From Corynebacterium crudilactis (GTDB lineage: Bacteria; Actinomycetota; Actinomycetes; Mycobacteriales; Mycobacteriaceae), in assembly GCF_001643015.1 (NCBI RefSeq), contig NZ_CP015622.1, positions 1,687,358 through 1,751,357 of the forward strand: DNA of 64,000 nucleotides, written 5' to 3'. The notes under the pieces are model-generated. The model saw only the letters and a program-made list of their open reading frames with translations, ran no database searches and had not been told where the DNA came from. Below, piece by piece: positions 1 through 7,521 of this stretch; position 1 is the stretch's first letter, and each line of letters begins with the position of its first letter. A program made the position numbers and the translations under genes.

Positions 1-409
1 TGCTCCGCTCGCCCAGATGTACATTGTGGCGCATGAGTACGGCCACCATATTCAAAACCTGGAAGGCACCCTCGGCCTGTCCAACTACAACGATCCAGGC
101 GCTGAGTCTAACGCGGTCAAGATAGAACTGCAGGCAGATTGCTACGCAGGTATCTGGGCAAACCACGCCGATAAGGGCGCGGATGCCATGCTCGAGCCCA
201 TCACTGAATCAGAGTTGGACTCCGCGCTTACAGCAGCAAGCGCTGTGGGCGATGACAATATTCAAAAGCGCTCCGGTGGCGAAGTCAATCCAGAGAGCTG
301 GACCCACGGTTCCTCACAGCAGCGCAAAGACGCTTTCCTCGCCGGCTACAACACCGGCCAGATGAGCTCCTGCGATTTCCTCCAGCGAGGCGCATACCAA
401 GACGCTTAA
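1..409 (+). CDS. Neutral zinc metallopeptidase, YpfJ type (3' part only)
   Basis: The reading frame is open from base 2 to the TAA at 407-409, so the gene begins upstream of the window. The visible part carries the zinc-binding HExxH signature as HEYGHH (first His at codons around base 44), followed about 25 residues later by an acidic stretch (ELQADCYAGIWA) that supplies the third ligand in this family. This matches the neutral zinc metallopeptidase family typified by E. coli YpfJ, whose members are usually about 280-300 residues, so roughly the C-terminal half is present. The physiological substrate is not known for the family. A terminator follows directly and the next gene is convergent, so this is the last gene of its transcript. 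The N-terminal membrane anchor expected for the family cannot be checked here. Confidence 0.85.
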   Translation, partial: APLAQMYIVAHEYGHHIQNLEGTLGLSNYNDPGAESNAVKIELQADCYAGIWANHADKGADAMLEPITESELDSALTAASAVGDDNIQKRSGGEVNPESWTHGSSQQRKDAFLAGYNTGQMSSCDFLQRGAYQDA

Positions 410-449
410 AACATTGCTTTTCGACGCTTGACCCCAACCGTCAATATCA

Positions 450-484
450 CCGGCCACCCAACTTATGGGATGGCCGGTTTTTTA
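450..484 (+). terminator. Rho-independent terminator
   Basis: An 11-bp stem (450-460 with 467-478, one bulged base) encloses a six-base loop and is followed by six T residues at 478-483. It ends the metallopeptidase transcript and overlaps the last bases of the convergent helicase gene. Confidence 0.8.
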
Positions 485-3130
485 TTTATCTGTTATGCCT
501 AAACGTGCGCGTTCCTCATCAATAACACGTGCTGCTAATTGGGATTCGGTGATATCCACAGCATCGGGAATCTCTGCAGTTTCAGAAAGTCTTGCATAGA
601 CATCAAAGATATGGGTCTTGCCTGCCAAGATTACCAGCATCCGTTCATCGGCAGTTTCATCACCGATAAGGCGATGGACTTGCACGGTGGCGGTTTGTCC
701 CATGCGGTGCACTCGTGCGACAGCTTGTTGTTCGATGGTGGGCTTTACTTGGGGTTCACAAATAATACACAAAGATGCCGATTGAATATTCAGTCCAACT
801 CCCCCGGCAGTAATTTGTGCGATGAGGGCGGAGCCAGGCTTCGATTGGGATAAGGCGTCGACAAGCTCTTGGCGCTTGGTGGCTGGCACCTCGCCGGAAA
901 TGCGGCCGACCACCCGCTCGCCGAGGTGGTTTTCCAGCTCATCCAGCACGTCGAGGAAATAGGTAAAGATGAGCGCTTTGCGGCCATGTTCTTCCGCTTC
1001 ATCAAGAAGTTCGAGGATGCGTTGCATTTTTGCAGACGCGCGCCGGGGCGCTGGTGAGAGCATGGCAGAGCGGCGCATACCCATCCAACTCCCCTGCCGA
1101 ACTTGTTCATCATAGGCACTGCGGTCTTCTGCAGTGAGATCAATCCAATCAATGGAATCGGTACGCTCAGGAAGTTCGTCAAGCACATCAGCTTGATTTC
1201 TGCGCAAATACGCGGGCGCAATGCGTTCGCGGAAGTTCTCCGCCTGCATTTTAGCCATCCCGCGAGTAATCAGATCGGGCTGGATATAGCGCACCAAATT
1301 AACAAATTCCTCTACCTTGTTTTCCAGTGGCGTACCTGTCATCAACAAGGCGTAAGGCGCGGCATCAATGAGTCGGCGCAAGGCTTGAGTGCGTTTGGTC
1401 GCCGGGTTTTTAATCATGTGCGCTTCATCAGCAATCACCAAGCCTGGCGAGGGAATGTCCATAGCGCGAACGCCGTCGTAGGTGCAGACCGCAATGCCGT
1501 TGGTTTCTGACCACGCGTTGATCGCCTGTTGTTTGTTGTCTCCGTGGGCGATGAATACCGGGAGGTTGGTAAAGCGGGTGCATTCGCGTGTCCAGTTGAC
1601 GATGACGGAGGCGGGTACGACGACGAGGGTGCGGAAGTCTTTTTCCGTGGCGCTCAGGTGTGCTGCGGTGGAGATGGCTTGGACTGTTTTGCCGAGTCCC
1701 ATGTCATCGCCGAGAAGCACTTTCTTTTGAATGATGGCAAAACGTGCGCCGAAGGATTGGTATCCGCGGAGGTGCAGGTCGGTGATGTGAGTTTTGTTAA
1801 GGGTGAGTTCTCTAATTTTTTGGAGGGTAGTGGCGTCGAGGAGTTCATCGGCGCCCTCGATGTCTCTGCCCAGCAGTGTGGAGAGCAAGCCTTGGTAGTG
1901 CGCTGGGCGGGTGAGGTAGTCATCCCAGATGTCTGCGGGTGGGGTGGTGATTGTTTGTGGGTGGAAGAGGTTGGGGTTGGCATCTACCCACCGCAGATCA
2001 TCGGTGAAGTGGTTGAAGTCCTCAGTTGCTGGGTTGATGACGATATAGGGATCAATGCTTGGTGGGATGTGTTCTACATAGTCAATGACACGGCTGCGGC
2101 GAGCGCGTTCTTCGGGCGTGATGGCTTCGGTTTGATCAAAGCGGGCCAGCACGTTTATCAAACGCATGGCGGGCGTGGTGGGTTCTTCACCGATAGTGGA
2201 GGTGTGTTGTCGGCTCAGTGCTTCTTGTTTCAGGGTTTCAGCTGCCGCTTTCATGCGTTGTGCGGTTTGCTGGCCAATACCTTGCACAGTGGTGAGGATG
2301 GACGTGTGGGTTTTCAGCACATCGGCAACAGTTACTACCCGAATGGACTCAAGTGATCCGAAGCGAAGCCTGTGATCAGTGACAGTGCGGAGCGCATCAA
2401 TGGGGAGTTGTTCTAGAAGTATCTGAACGCGGAGCTCATTGATGGATCCCAGGAGCTTTTCAGCTTCTGCCTTGAGTCGATATTCCGAGTTGGGATCTTG
2501 GGCATAGCGTTGGACTACCCGGCGCGCCTGAGCAAGGGTTGCACCGTCCCAGGTGTCAAAGCTGGGGTGTGTCAGGTCTAGAGCTGTGGCGAGCAGGTGT
2601 TGCGCGTGTTCTATATAGCGCTCCCCTGTTCCGTGGATCCCGGGTAATACTGCAACACCTTGTTGTTGGCGGGTATGCGCGGTACCGGCGCCTTCGAGTA
2701 TTCGAGAGACAACACGTGTGGCTTCTGCGTTCTCATCGAGTTTGACCATGAGGTCAAATGCGGCTTGATCACCCGCTTGGACTTTGGCGGGGTTGAAAAG
2801 TCTGCGGAACATGCCGCCTTGGCCTTCGTTGATGGTGCTTACAAGGCGTGGAAGCACGGCAGTAGACGCGATGAAGTCTGTGAGGGTTGCTTGTGTATTA
2901 AGGCCCTCGAGGAAGACGGTGACGTAAAGGTTGTCAGGCCAGGTGATATTGCGAGCTGGGATCAGATAAGTATCTATCCCCAGTGTTCCTTTATCGCCTA
3001 TTCGGACTGCGCTGGGTGCTTTGAGGAGCCGAAGCAGATGGTTTGCTTGTTCAGCAAGCCCAATGGTGTGTTGTGCTCTGTTGAGTAATCCAGATATTTG
3101 TGCCCGGTCCATAGCGTTTGATTGTGCCAT
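482..3130 (-). CDS. SNF2-family (DEAD/DEAH-like) helicase/ATPase
   Basis: The 882-residue protein has a C-terminal SNF2/RecA-like engine. Walker A is GDDMGLGKT near residue 472, the DEAH box is near 566, and the second RecA lobe ends with the conserved QQAVARVHRMGQ arginine-finger block near 800-810. These features identify an ATP-driven double-strand DNA translocase of the SNF2 superfamily. The first 450 residues resemble no domain I can name, except for a helix-hairpin-helix-like segment around 275-300 (TTVQGIGQQTAQRMKAA) that would bind DNA backbone. There is no SWIM domain or nuclease motif in the visible sequence. The gene stands alone, convergent with the metallopeptidase. The upstream ATG at 3130 is used; ATG at codon 7 is an alternative. 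The role could be DNA repair or chromosome remodelling, but nothing adjacent indicates which. Confidence 0.85.
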   Translation of the reverse strand: MAQSNAMDRAQISGLLNRAQHTIGLAEQANHLLRLLKAPSAVRIGDKGTLGIDTYLIPARNITWPDNLYVTVFLEGLNTQATLTDFIASTAVLPRLVSTINEGQGGMFRRLFNPAKVQAGDQAAFDLMVKLDENAEATRVVSRILEGAGTAHTRQQQGVAVLPGIHGTGERYIEHAQHLLATALDLTHPSFDTWDGATLAQARRVVQRYAQDPNSEYRLKAEAEKLLGSINELRVQILLEQLPIDALRTVTDHRLRFGSLESIRVVTVADVLKTHTSILTTVQGIGQQTAQRMKAAAETLKQEALSRQHTSTIGEEPTTPAMRLINVLARFDQTEAITPEERARRSRVIDYVEHIPPSIDPYIVINPATEDFNHFTDDLRWVDANPNLFHPQTITTPPADIWDDYLTRPAHYQGLLSTLLGRDIEGADELLDATTLQKIRELTLNKTHITDLHLRGYQSFGARFAIIQKKVLLGDDMGLGKTVQAISTAAHLSATEKDFRTLVVVPASVIVNWTRECTRFTNLPVFIAHGDNKQQAINAWSETNGIAVCTYDGVRAMDIPSPGLVIADEAHMIKNPATKRTQALRRLIDAAPYALLMTGTPLENKVEEFVNLVRYIQPDLITRGMAKMQAENFRERIAPAYLRRNQADVLDELPERTDSIDWIDLTAEDRSAYDEQVRQGSWMGMRRSAMLSPAPRRASAKMQRILELLDEAEEHGRKALIFTYFLDVLDELENHLGERVVGRISGEVPATKRQELVDALSQSKPGSALIAQITAGGVGLNIQSASLCIICEPQVKPTIEQQAVARVHRMGQTATVQVHRLIGDETADERMLVILAGKTHIFDVYARLSETAEIPDAVDITESQLAARVIDEERARLGITDK

Positions 3131-3268
3131 TAACCCATATAGACCGGGGCGGAAGGAAGAAACTTAGATGTTGAGTTCTGGGGCAATAAGAACATCACGA
3201 TTGCCGGTATCACCTCGCTGGGGATTCGATTATCCCTCTATACACATCGGTTACACTTCAATTAATCA

Positions 3269-3304
3269 TTAAGCCCGCACCAGTACTCCTGGGCGCGGGC
3301 TTAA
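3269..3304. repeat. 10-bp inverted repeat in a 372-bp gene-free gap
   Basis: A perfect 10-bp dyad (3269-3278 with 3295-3304, TTAAGCCCGC and its complement) with a 16-base loop lies in the gap 3131-3502. There is no T tract on the plus side and only a mixed A/T sequence on the minus side. The rest of the gap shows no convincing coding frame. Confidence 0.5.
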
Positions 3305-3431
3305 TACCTTTCTAAGCATGACATTGCCTCGACAAGGCTGCTCATGAAAGGGACCATCCGATCCAGCAACCTCCACGAATAACTGGAGTTCCCTTACATC
3401 ACGAAATAACCTACAATTCCAACCAACATGG

Positions 3432-3470
3432 CCGGCCCTCCCTTTTCACGGGGATATGGGCCGGTTTTTC
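3432..3470 (+). terminator. Plus-strand terminator with no gene upstream
   Basis: CCGGCCC at 3432-3438 pairs with GGGCCGG at 3458-3464 and is followed by five T residues. The T tract is on the plus strand only. Both flanking genes are on the minus strand, so this would end an unannotated plus-strand transcript starting within 3131-3430. Confidence 0.55.
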
Positions 3471-3502
3471 CATTTCAACGCTGATGACTCTGCATGAGCA
3501 TC

Positions 3503-5362
3503 TTAGATGTTGAGTTCTGGGTGGTAGTCCTTCATCCGGAGCACTTTGTTTGTTCTATTGGCCAGGGTGGAGATGGTGAACATGAGTACCCAAACGAAAA
3601 GAAGTACCCAGATTGCTTGCATAAAGCGGGGGTCTGCGGATGGTGTCTGATTGAAGATCATTTGGCGCAGGAGGTTGACTGCGTAGGTGATGGGGTCATA
3701 GGTGTGAAACCAGGTGAAAAATGCTGGTTGTGTTTCTGGAGGGTAGAGGCCTCCGGAGGCAACTAGCTGGAAGGACATCATGATGATGGAGAGTACTCGT
3801 CCGGCAGATGGTCCGGCGAGGTTATTGAACATGTGGGTAATCGAGATAAACACCCAGGAGATGCCGACCATGGAGAGCCAGAGTCCCACGGGGTGCGCAG
3901 GTGCCAGGTCCAGGAAGAAGTAAAGCACTACCCACATGATGGTTGCTTGTCCCAGTCCTAGAACAGCTGCTGGCAGATAACTTGCCAAGGTGCTGCGGAA
4001 GCCGCCCATGCGAGAGTCAAGTGCACGTCGGCTCAGAGGATGCAGGAGCATCCAGGTCACGGTGGCGCCCATGAAGAGTCCTACCACCATGAAAAATGGG
4101 GCAAGTCCGATGCCAAAGAGCGGAGAGATATCCCCTGCTTGTTGTGTATCAACTGGGGTGGTGATGGTGGTGTCTGCACCATCGGCAAATGCGGGGACTT
4201 GGCCTGCGCCATCGCTAAGTTTCAGCGCGAGCTGATTGGATCCTTCATCGAGCTGTACGGTGCCATCGCGCAGTGCTTGTGCACCCACAACAAGCTGCTG
4301 GGAGCCTGTGGCTAGCTGGCTTGTGCCATCTGCGAGGGTGCGGGCACCAATGCTGAGTTGGCTGGAACCATCTTTTAAGGTGCTTAAGCCTGTGGCTAGT
4401 TGCTGGGATGCACTGACTGCTGAGTCCACACCGGAACGGTAGGTGCTAGAGGGATCAGAGAGTTCAGAGGCGATGGTGGCAGCGCCATCGCGCAGGGTAA
4501 GCAGCTGAGTATTGATATCGGGAACAAGTGCGGTCAGCGGTGCGACTTGATCCACCAGTTGACCAACTCCATCTGATACTTGGGTAGCACCTTGGCCTAG
4601 TTGGTCAGTACCGGCGGACAGGCCGGTCAGGCCGTCGGCAAGCGTCTGGCTGCCTGAAGCTGCGGAGGCAAGGCCGGTGTCGAGCTGGCTGGCGCCGTCG
4701 GCAAGCGATTGCGCTCCGGTATTGGCACTGGCGATGCCCTCACTCAAGGTGACTGCGCCATCAGCAAGCTGGACAGCGCCTTCATTGGCGGAACCCAGGC
4801 CATCACTGAGCACGGTCGCGCCATCGGCTGCTTGGTTCATGCCCTCGCCGATGGTGGAGAAACCAACGAGCATATTATCCACGATGCGTACGCCAAACTC
4901 GGAGTCCATCGTGTTGACTACTTGGTTGACCACCTGATTGCCCAGCATGGAGGCGATGAAGCCATTGCTGTTGTTAAACACGGCATTCACCGTGGCAGGT
5001 GCCGGAGAATCGCTGGTGACACTAGCGATGGAATCACTGAAATCTTGCGGGATCTCAATGCCAAAATAGTAGGTGCCATCATTAATACCCGCACGGGCTT
5101 CTTCAGCGCTGACTTCAATGAACTTGATATTGTCCTGCTCCAGGAGATTTTCCACGACCTGCGCGCCGGCATCAAGCTCTCCCTCATCCACATTGACCAC
5201 AGCCACGGGTAGCTTAGACAGCCCGCCAATCGGGTCATAGTACGCGGAGACAAACACACCGCCGAACAACAACGGCAGCAGCATGACCACAACAAAGCCC
5301 AAAGGCGGGAGTTTTCCCCGGCCAAAGCGCTTTAATTCAGAACCAAAATGTAGAAATGCCAT
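3503..5362 (-). CDS. YhgE/Pip-type ABC-2 membrane protein
   Basis: This 619-residue membrane protein has an N-terminal transmembrane helix (about residues 20-42), a large extracytoplasmic region, and about five hydrophobic helices in the last 200 residues. This is the YhgE/Pip layout of the ABC-2 permease superfamily. Residues of about 175-375 contain many copies of an 11-residue heptad-like repeat of the form L-x-D-G-A-x-x-L-x-x-G, typical of the helical stalk in YhgE proteins and phage-infection proteins. Members are linked to export, to phage adsorption and, in Gram-positives, to type VII secretion (EsaA-like). It shares a TAATG one-base overlap with the ABC-ATPase-like gene upstream, so the two are translationally coupled. 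The divergent TetR gene probably regulates both. The transported substrate cannot be inferred. Confidence 0.85.
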   Translation of the reverse strand: MAFLHFGSELKRFGRGKLPPLGFVVVMLLPLLFGGVFVSAYYDPIGGLSKLPVAVVNVDEGELDAGAQVVENLLEQDNIKFIEVSAEEARAGINDGTYYFGIEIPQDFSDSIASVTSDSPAPATVNAVFNNSNGFIASMLGNQVVNQVVNTMDSEFGVRIVDNMLVGFSTIGEGMNQAADGATVLSDGLGSANEGAVQLADGAVTLSEGIASANTGAQSLADGASQLDTGLASAASGSQTLADGLTGLSAGTDQLGQGATQVSDGVGQLVDQVAPLTALVPDINTQLLTLRDGAATIASELSDPSSTYRSGVDSAVSASQQLATGLSTLKDGSSQLSIGARTLADGTSQLATGSQQLVVGAQALRDGTVQLDEGSNQLALKLSDGAGQVPAFADGADTTITTPVDTQQAGDISPLFGIGLAPFFMVVGLFMGATVTWMLLHPLSRRALDSRMGGFRSTLASYLPAAVLGLGQATIMWVVLYFFLDLAPAHPVGLWLSMVGISWVFISITHMFNNLAGPSAGRVLSIIMMSFQLVASGGLYPPETQPAFFTWFHTYDPITYAVNLLRQMIFNQTPSADPRFMQAIWVLLFVWVLMFTISTLANRTNKVLRMKDYHPELNI

Positions 5363-6012
5363 TAGTTTCTCGCCCCCGTGACGGTGTGTGCGATATCTGC
5401 CAGGCCATCGCTATCTGGATTGGTGGACACAATCACCACAGGCAGCTCGCGTGAGAGGTCTTTGAGTGCGCGCACAATATCCGTGCGCACCTCCATGCTG
5501 CGCACCTGGTCGGGATCATCCACAACCAGCAGTTGCGCATCCGGCCGCGACAATAGCGCCAGCGCAATGCGCAACTTAAAGCGCTCCAGCACGCTGAGCT
5601 CACCAATAAGGGTTTGCGGATTCAGGTTGAGGCCAAGCTGCTTTTCGACGTCCACCCACCGCCCGGCATCATCAATGTCGCGGGGCACCATCAGGTACCA
5701 GGGGCTTGACCACGCGAGGTGTTCACGCACAACGGTGCGCACGCTCACGAGGCGTTCCAAAGAGTCAATTTCTGTCACACCGGCCAACGCGATGTGTTTA
5801 GCCAAACCCGAAGCTTTGGTTGGGGCGCCATGCAGCTCAATGCTTCCGGTGGTGGCACGCATGCGCCCGGATAGCACCAAAGAAAATGAGCTAGATTGCG
5901 ATTCACGCCCAGTAACAAGCATGGTGAGACCGCTGCCAGGGGCAATCTCAACATCAGCGAACGCAGTGCCACGAATGGAGAGCCCGGAGCTTCTCAAAAA
6001 AGGGGTATTCAT
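5362..6012 (-). CDS. ABC-transporter ATPase-like protein with degenerate P-loop
   Basis: The 216-residue protein has the overall layout of an ABC ATPase. A beta-rich start is followed at residues of about 30-42 by TGRESQSSSFS where the Walker A GxxGxGKS should be. A signature-like region (IGELSVLERFKLRIALALLSRP, about 138-159) precedes a Walker B-like LLVVDDPDQV near 165, and a switch-like VIVSTN follows near 195. The P-loop glycines and the catalytic lysine are absent, and the residue after Walker B is Asp in place of the usual Glu. ATP hydrolysis by the standard mechanism therefore looks doubtful. It is coupled to the YhgE gene by a one-base overlap, so a regulatory or structural partner role is plausible. 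It could still bind nucleotide in a non-canonical way. Confidence 0.7.
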   Translation of the reverse strand: MNTPFLRSSGLSIRGTAFADVEIAPGSGLTMLVTGRESQSSSFSLVLSGRMRATTGSIELHGAPTKASGLAKHIALAGVTEIDSLERLVSVRTVVREHLAWSSPWYLMVPRDIDDAGRWVDVEKQLGLNLNPQTLIGELSVLERFKLRIALALLSRPDAQLLVVDDPDQVRSMEVRTDIVRALKDLSRELPVVIVSTNPDSDGLADIAHTVTGARN

Positions 6013-6020
6013 GTATCTTC

Positions 6021-6060
6021 TTCCGTAAGTGGAGGAATTACTATCAGTTAACGGAAGTTA
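6021..6060. promoter_or_regulatory. Candidate TetR operator in the divergent promoter region
   Basis: The 97- to 112-bp gap between the divergent ABC-like and TetR genes holds TAAC-GGAA-GTTA at 6049-6060. TTCCGT at 6021-6026 also mirrors ACGGAA at 6051-6056. Palindromes here are the expected place for autoregulated TetR binding. The assignment rests on symmetry and position only. Confidence 0.4.
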
Positions 6061-6124
6061 TTCTAAGACCACAACCACCCCCGCTGTCAACTAAAAGACT
6101 TTTAAAGCCATGAAGGGCACCGCC

Positions 6125-6724
6125 ATGAGAGCAGATGCACGTAAACGCCGCGAACACATCATCACCACAACATGCGAGCTCTACCGCACCCACCACCACG
6201 ATTCACTCACGATGGACAACATTGCAGAAGCTGCAGGCGTGGGCATTGCCACCCTGTACCGCAATTTCCCCGACCGCTTCGCCCTAGACATGGCCTGCGC
6301 CCACTACCTGTTCACCGTGGTGATCTCCTGGCAAGAACAAGCCATCAACACTTTCCCCACCAACCCGGCGCGCGTGTGGACCTCCTTCAACCAGACCCTT
6401 TTCGATAAAGGTTTAGGCTCTCTGGTCCCAGCATTAGCCCCAGAATCACTAGATGAGTTACCTGAAGATATCTCCGCGCTTCGCCAAACCACGGAAGACA
6501 ATATCGCCACACTCATTGGGCTAGCGAAAGAGCAGGGATTAGTACACGCCAATATCACTCCAGGCACATACATTCTCGGATTAATTACTATTTCCCGCCC
6601 ACCGATTACCGCCCTCGCCACTATCTCCACTAATTCTCACGCCCCATTACTGGGTCTTTATCTCTCTGGCCTGAAGCATGGCGCGATGGCAACTAGCATC
6701 GGGAAACATGACGAACACCCCTGA
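6125..6724 (+). CDS. TetR/AcrR-family transcriptional regulator
   Basis: The protein is about 199 residues. The N-terminal helix-turn-helix reads TMDNIAEAAGVGIATLYRNFPDR (positions about 30-52), the classical TetR recognition motif, followed by a helical ligand-binding domain without a recognisable family signature. The ATG at 6125 is preferred because AAGGG lies about ten bases upstream; an in-frame ATG at 6110 would add five residues but has no ribosome-binding site. It is divergent from the YhgE/ABC-like pair, the usual arrangement for a repressor controlling an export system, and its 3' end overlaps the HEPN-CBS gene. The ligand is unknown. Confidence 0.85.
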   Translation: MRADARKRREHIITTTCELYRTHHHDSLTMDNIAEAAGVGIATLYRNFPDRFALDMACAHYLFTVVISWQEQAINTFPTNPARVWTSFNQTLFDKGLGSLVPALAPESLDELPEDISALRQTTEDNIATLIGLAKEQGLVHANITPGTYILGLITISRPPITALATISTNSHAPLLGLYLSGLKHGAMATSIGKHDEHP

Positions 6725-7424
6725 TTTAGCAGTATCTTTTTTAGCCGCCTTCAATGACATCGAAGCTCATCTCCGCATACAACTGCGAGCCAAACGCTCC
6801 GATAGTTTCCGGTGGATGGTGCGCATTGCCGAGAAACAGCACCTGATCTCCAAGGAACATGCTGAAACGCTCGATGCTTTTGCCGAACTGCGCAATGCCA
6901 TTAGCCACGGCCAATACAATGATCTACGCCCGATCGCCGATCCCCGCCCCGACACGGTAGAAGCCATTGAGAAGATCCGCTCGCTTCTTCTCAATCCACC
7001 TATAGCCCTAGATGTCTTACCTGAGCAGAAAGTACAGTCTTTCCGGCTGAATGATCCAATCAATAAAGCTCTAGACATTGTCCGCACAACAGAGATCTCC
7101 CAGTTTCCCATCTATGACGGATCTGAATATGTGGCACTGCTAACCACCAACACGATCGCCCGCTGGGTCGCTTCCGATCTACATGACAACGCACAACTTG
7201 ATGCGCGCTCCATTAAAGAAGTGCTGGACTATGCAGAATCTTCTGACACGGCAGTCTTTTTACCGCGAACCTCAACAGCCCAAGAAATTATCGACATCAT
7301 GACAGGACCCAAGCTCCCCTGGTCAGTGATCTTGACGGAGCACGGTAAACAACATCAGAAACCACTGAGGGTTGTCACCGGCCGAGACATGCGCGCCCTA
7401 TTGGAATTGCTCAAGATTTACTAG
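6708..7424 (+). CDS. HEPN-like domain fused to a CBS pair
   Basis: The 238-residue protein is not a family I can name, but two parts are visible. Residues 1-90 form an all-helical domain ending in RNAISHG (R62 to H67), which fits the Rx4-6H signature of HEPN domains, with the typical Asn after the Arg. Residues of about 105-235 look like a tandem CBS pair, with repeats such as NKALDIVRTTEISQFPIYDG and the later AQEIIDIM...VILTEHGK. CBS pairs bind adenine nucleotides and HEPN domains are often RNases or toxin-like nucleases, so a nucleotide-gated RNA-binding or cleaving protein is an inference. The start at 6708 overlaps tetR by 17 bases; an in-frame ATG at 6678 is the alternative. Coupling to tetR suggests shared expression. 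Confidence 0.6.
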   Translation: MTNTPDLAVSFLAAFNDIEAHLRIQLRAKRSDSFRWMVRIAEKQHLISKEHAETLDAFAELRNAISHGQYNDLRPIADPRPDTVEAIEKIRSLLLNPPIALDVLPEQKVQSFRLNDPINKALDIVRTTEISQFPIYDGSEYVALLTTNTIARWVASDLHDNAQLDARSIKEVLDYAESSDTAVFLPRTSTAQEIIDIMTGPKLPWSVILTEHGKQHQKPLRVVTGRDMRALLELLKIY

Positions 7425-7443
7425 TAAACAATGACAGGTTTTG

Positions 7444-7488
7444 TTGACACGTACACTAAATAATGCTAGTTTGGTGACATATCAACAA
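7444..7488 (+). promoter_or_regulatory. Promoter and dyad for the monooxygenase operon
   Basis: TTGACA at 7444-7449 and TAGTTT at 7467-7472 are separated by 17 bp and form a good SigA-type promoter. Immediately downstream an 18-bp imperfect palindrome (TTGGTGAC at 7471-7478 against ATCAACAA at 7481-7488) covers the start region and could be an operator. AGAAGGA at 7507-7513 is the ribosome-binding site of the first gene. Confidence 0.55.
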
Positions 7489-7521
7489 CTTACTTAATTA
7501 GTTAATGAGAAGGAACACACC

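Noticed and set aside
1529..2356. 275-residue open frame antisense to the SNF2 helicase
   Set aside because: It is a shadow of the helicase codons: glycine/valine-rich, no ribosome-binding site, no recognisable domain.
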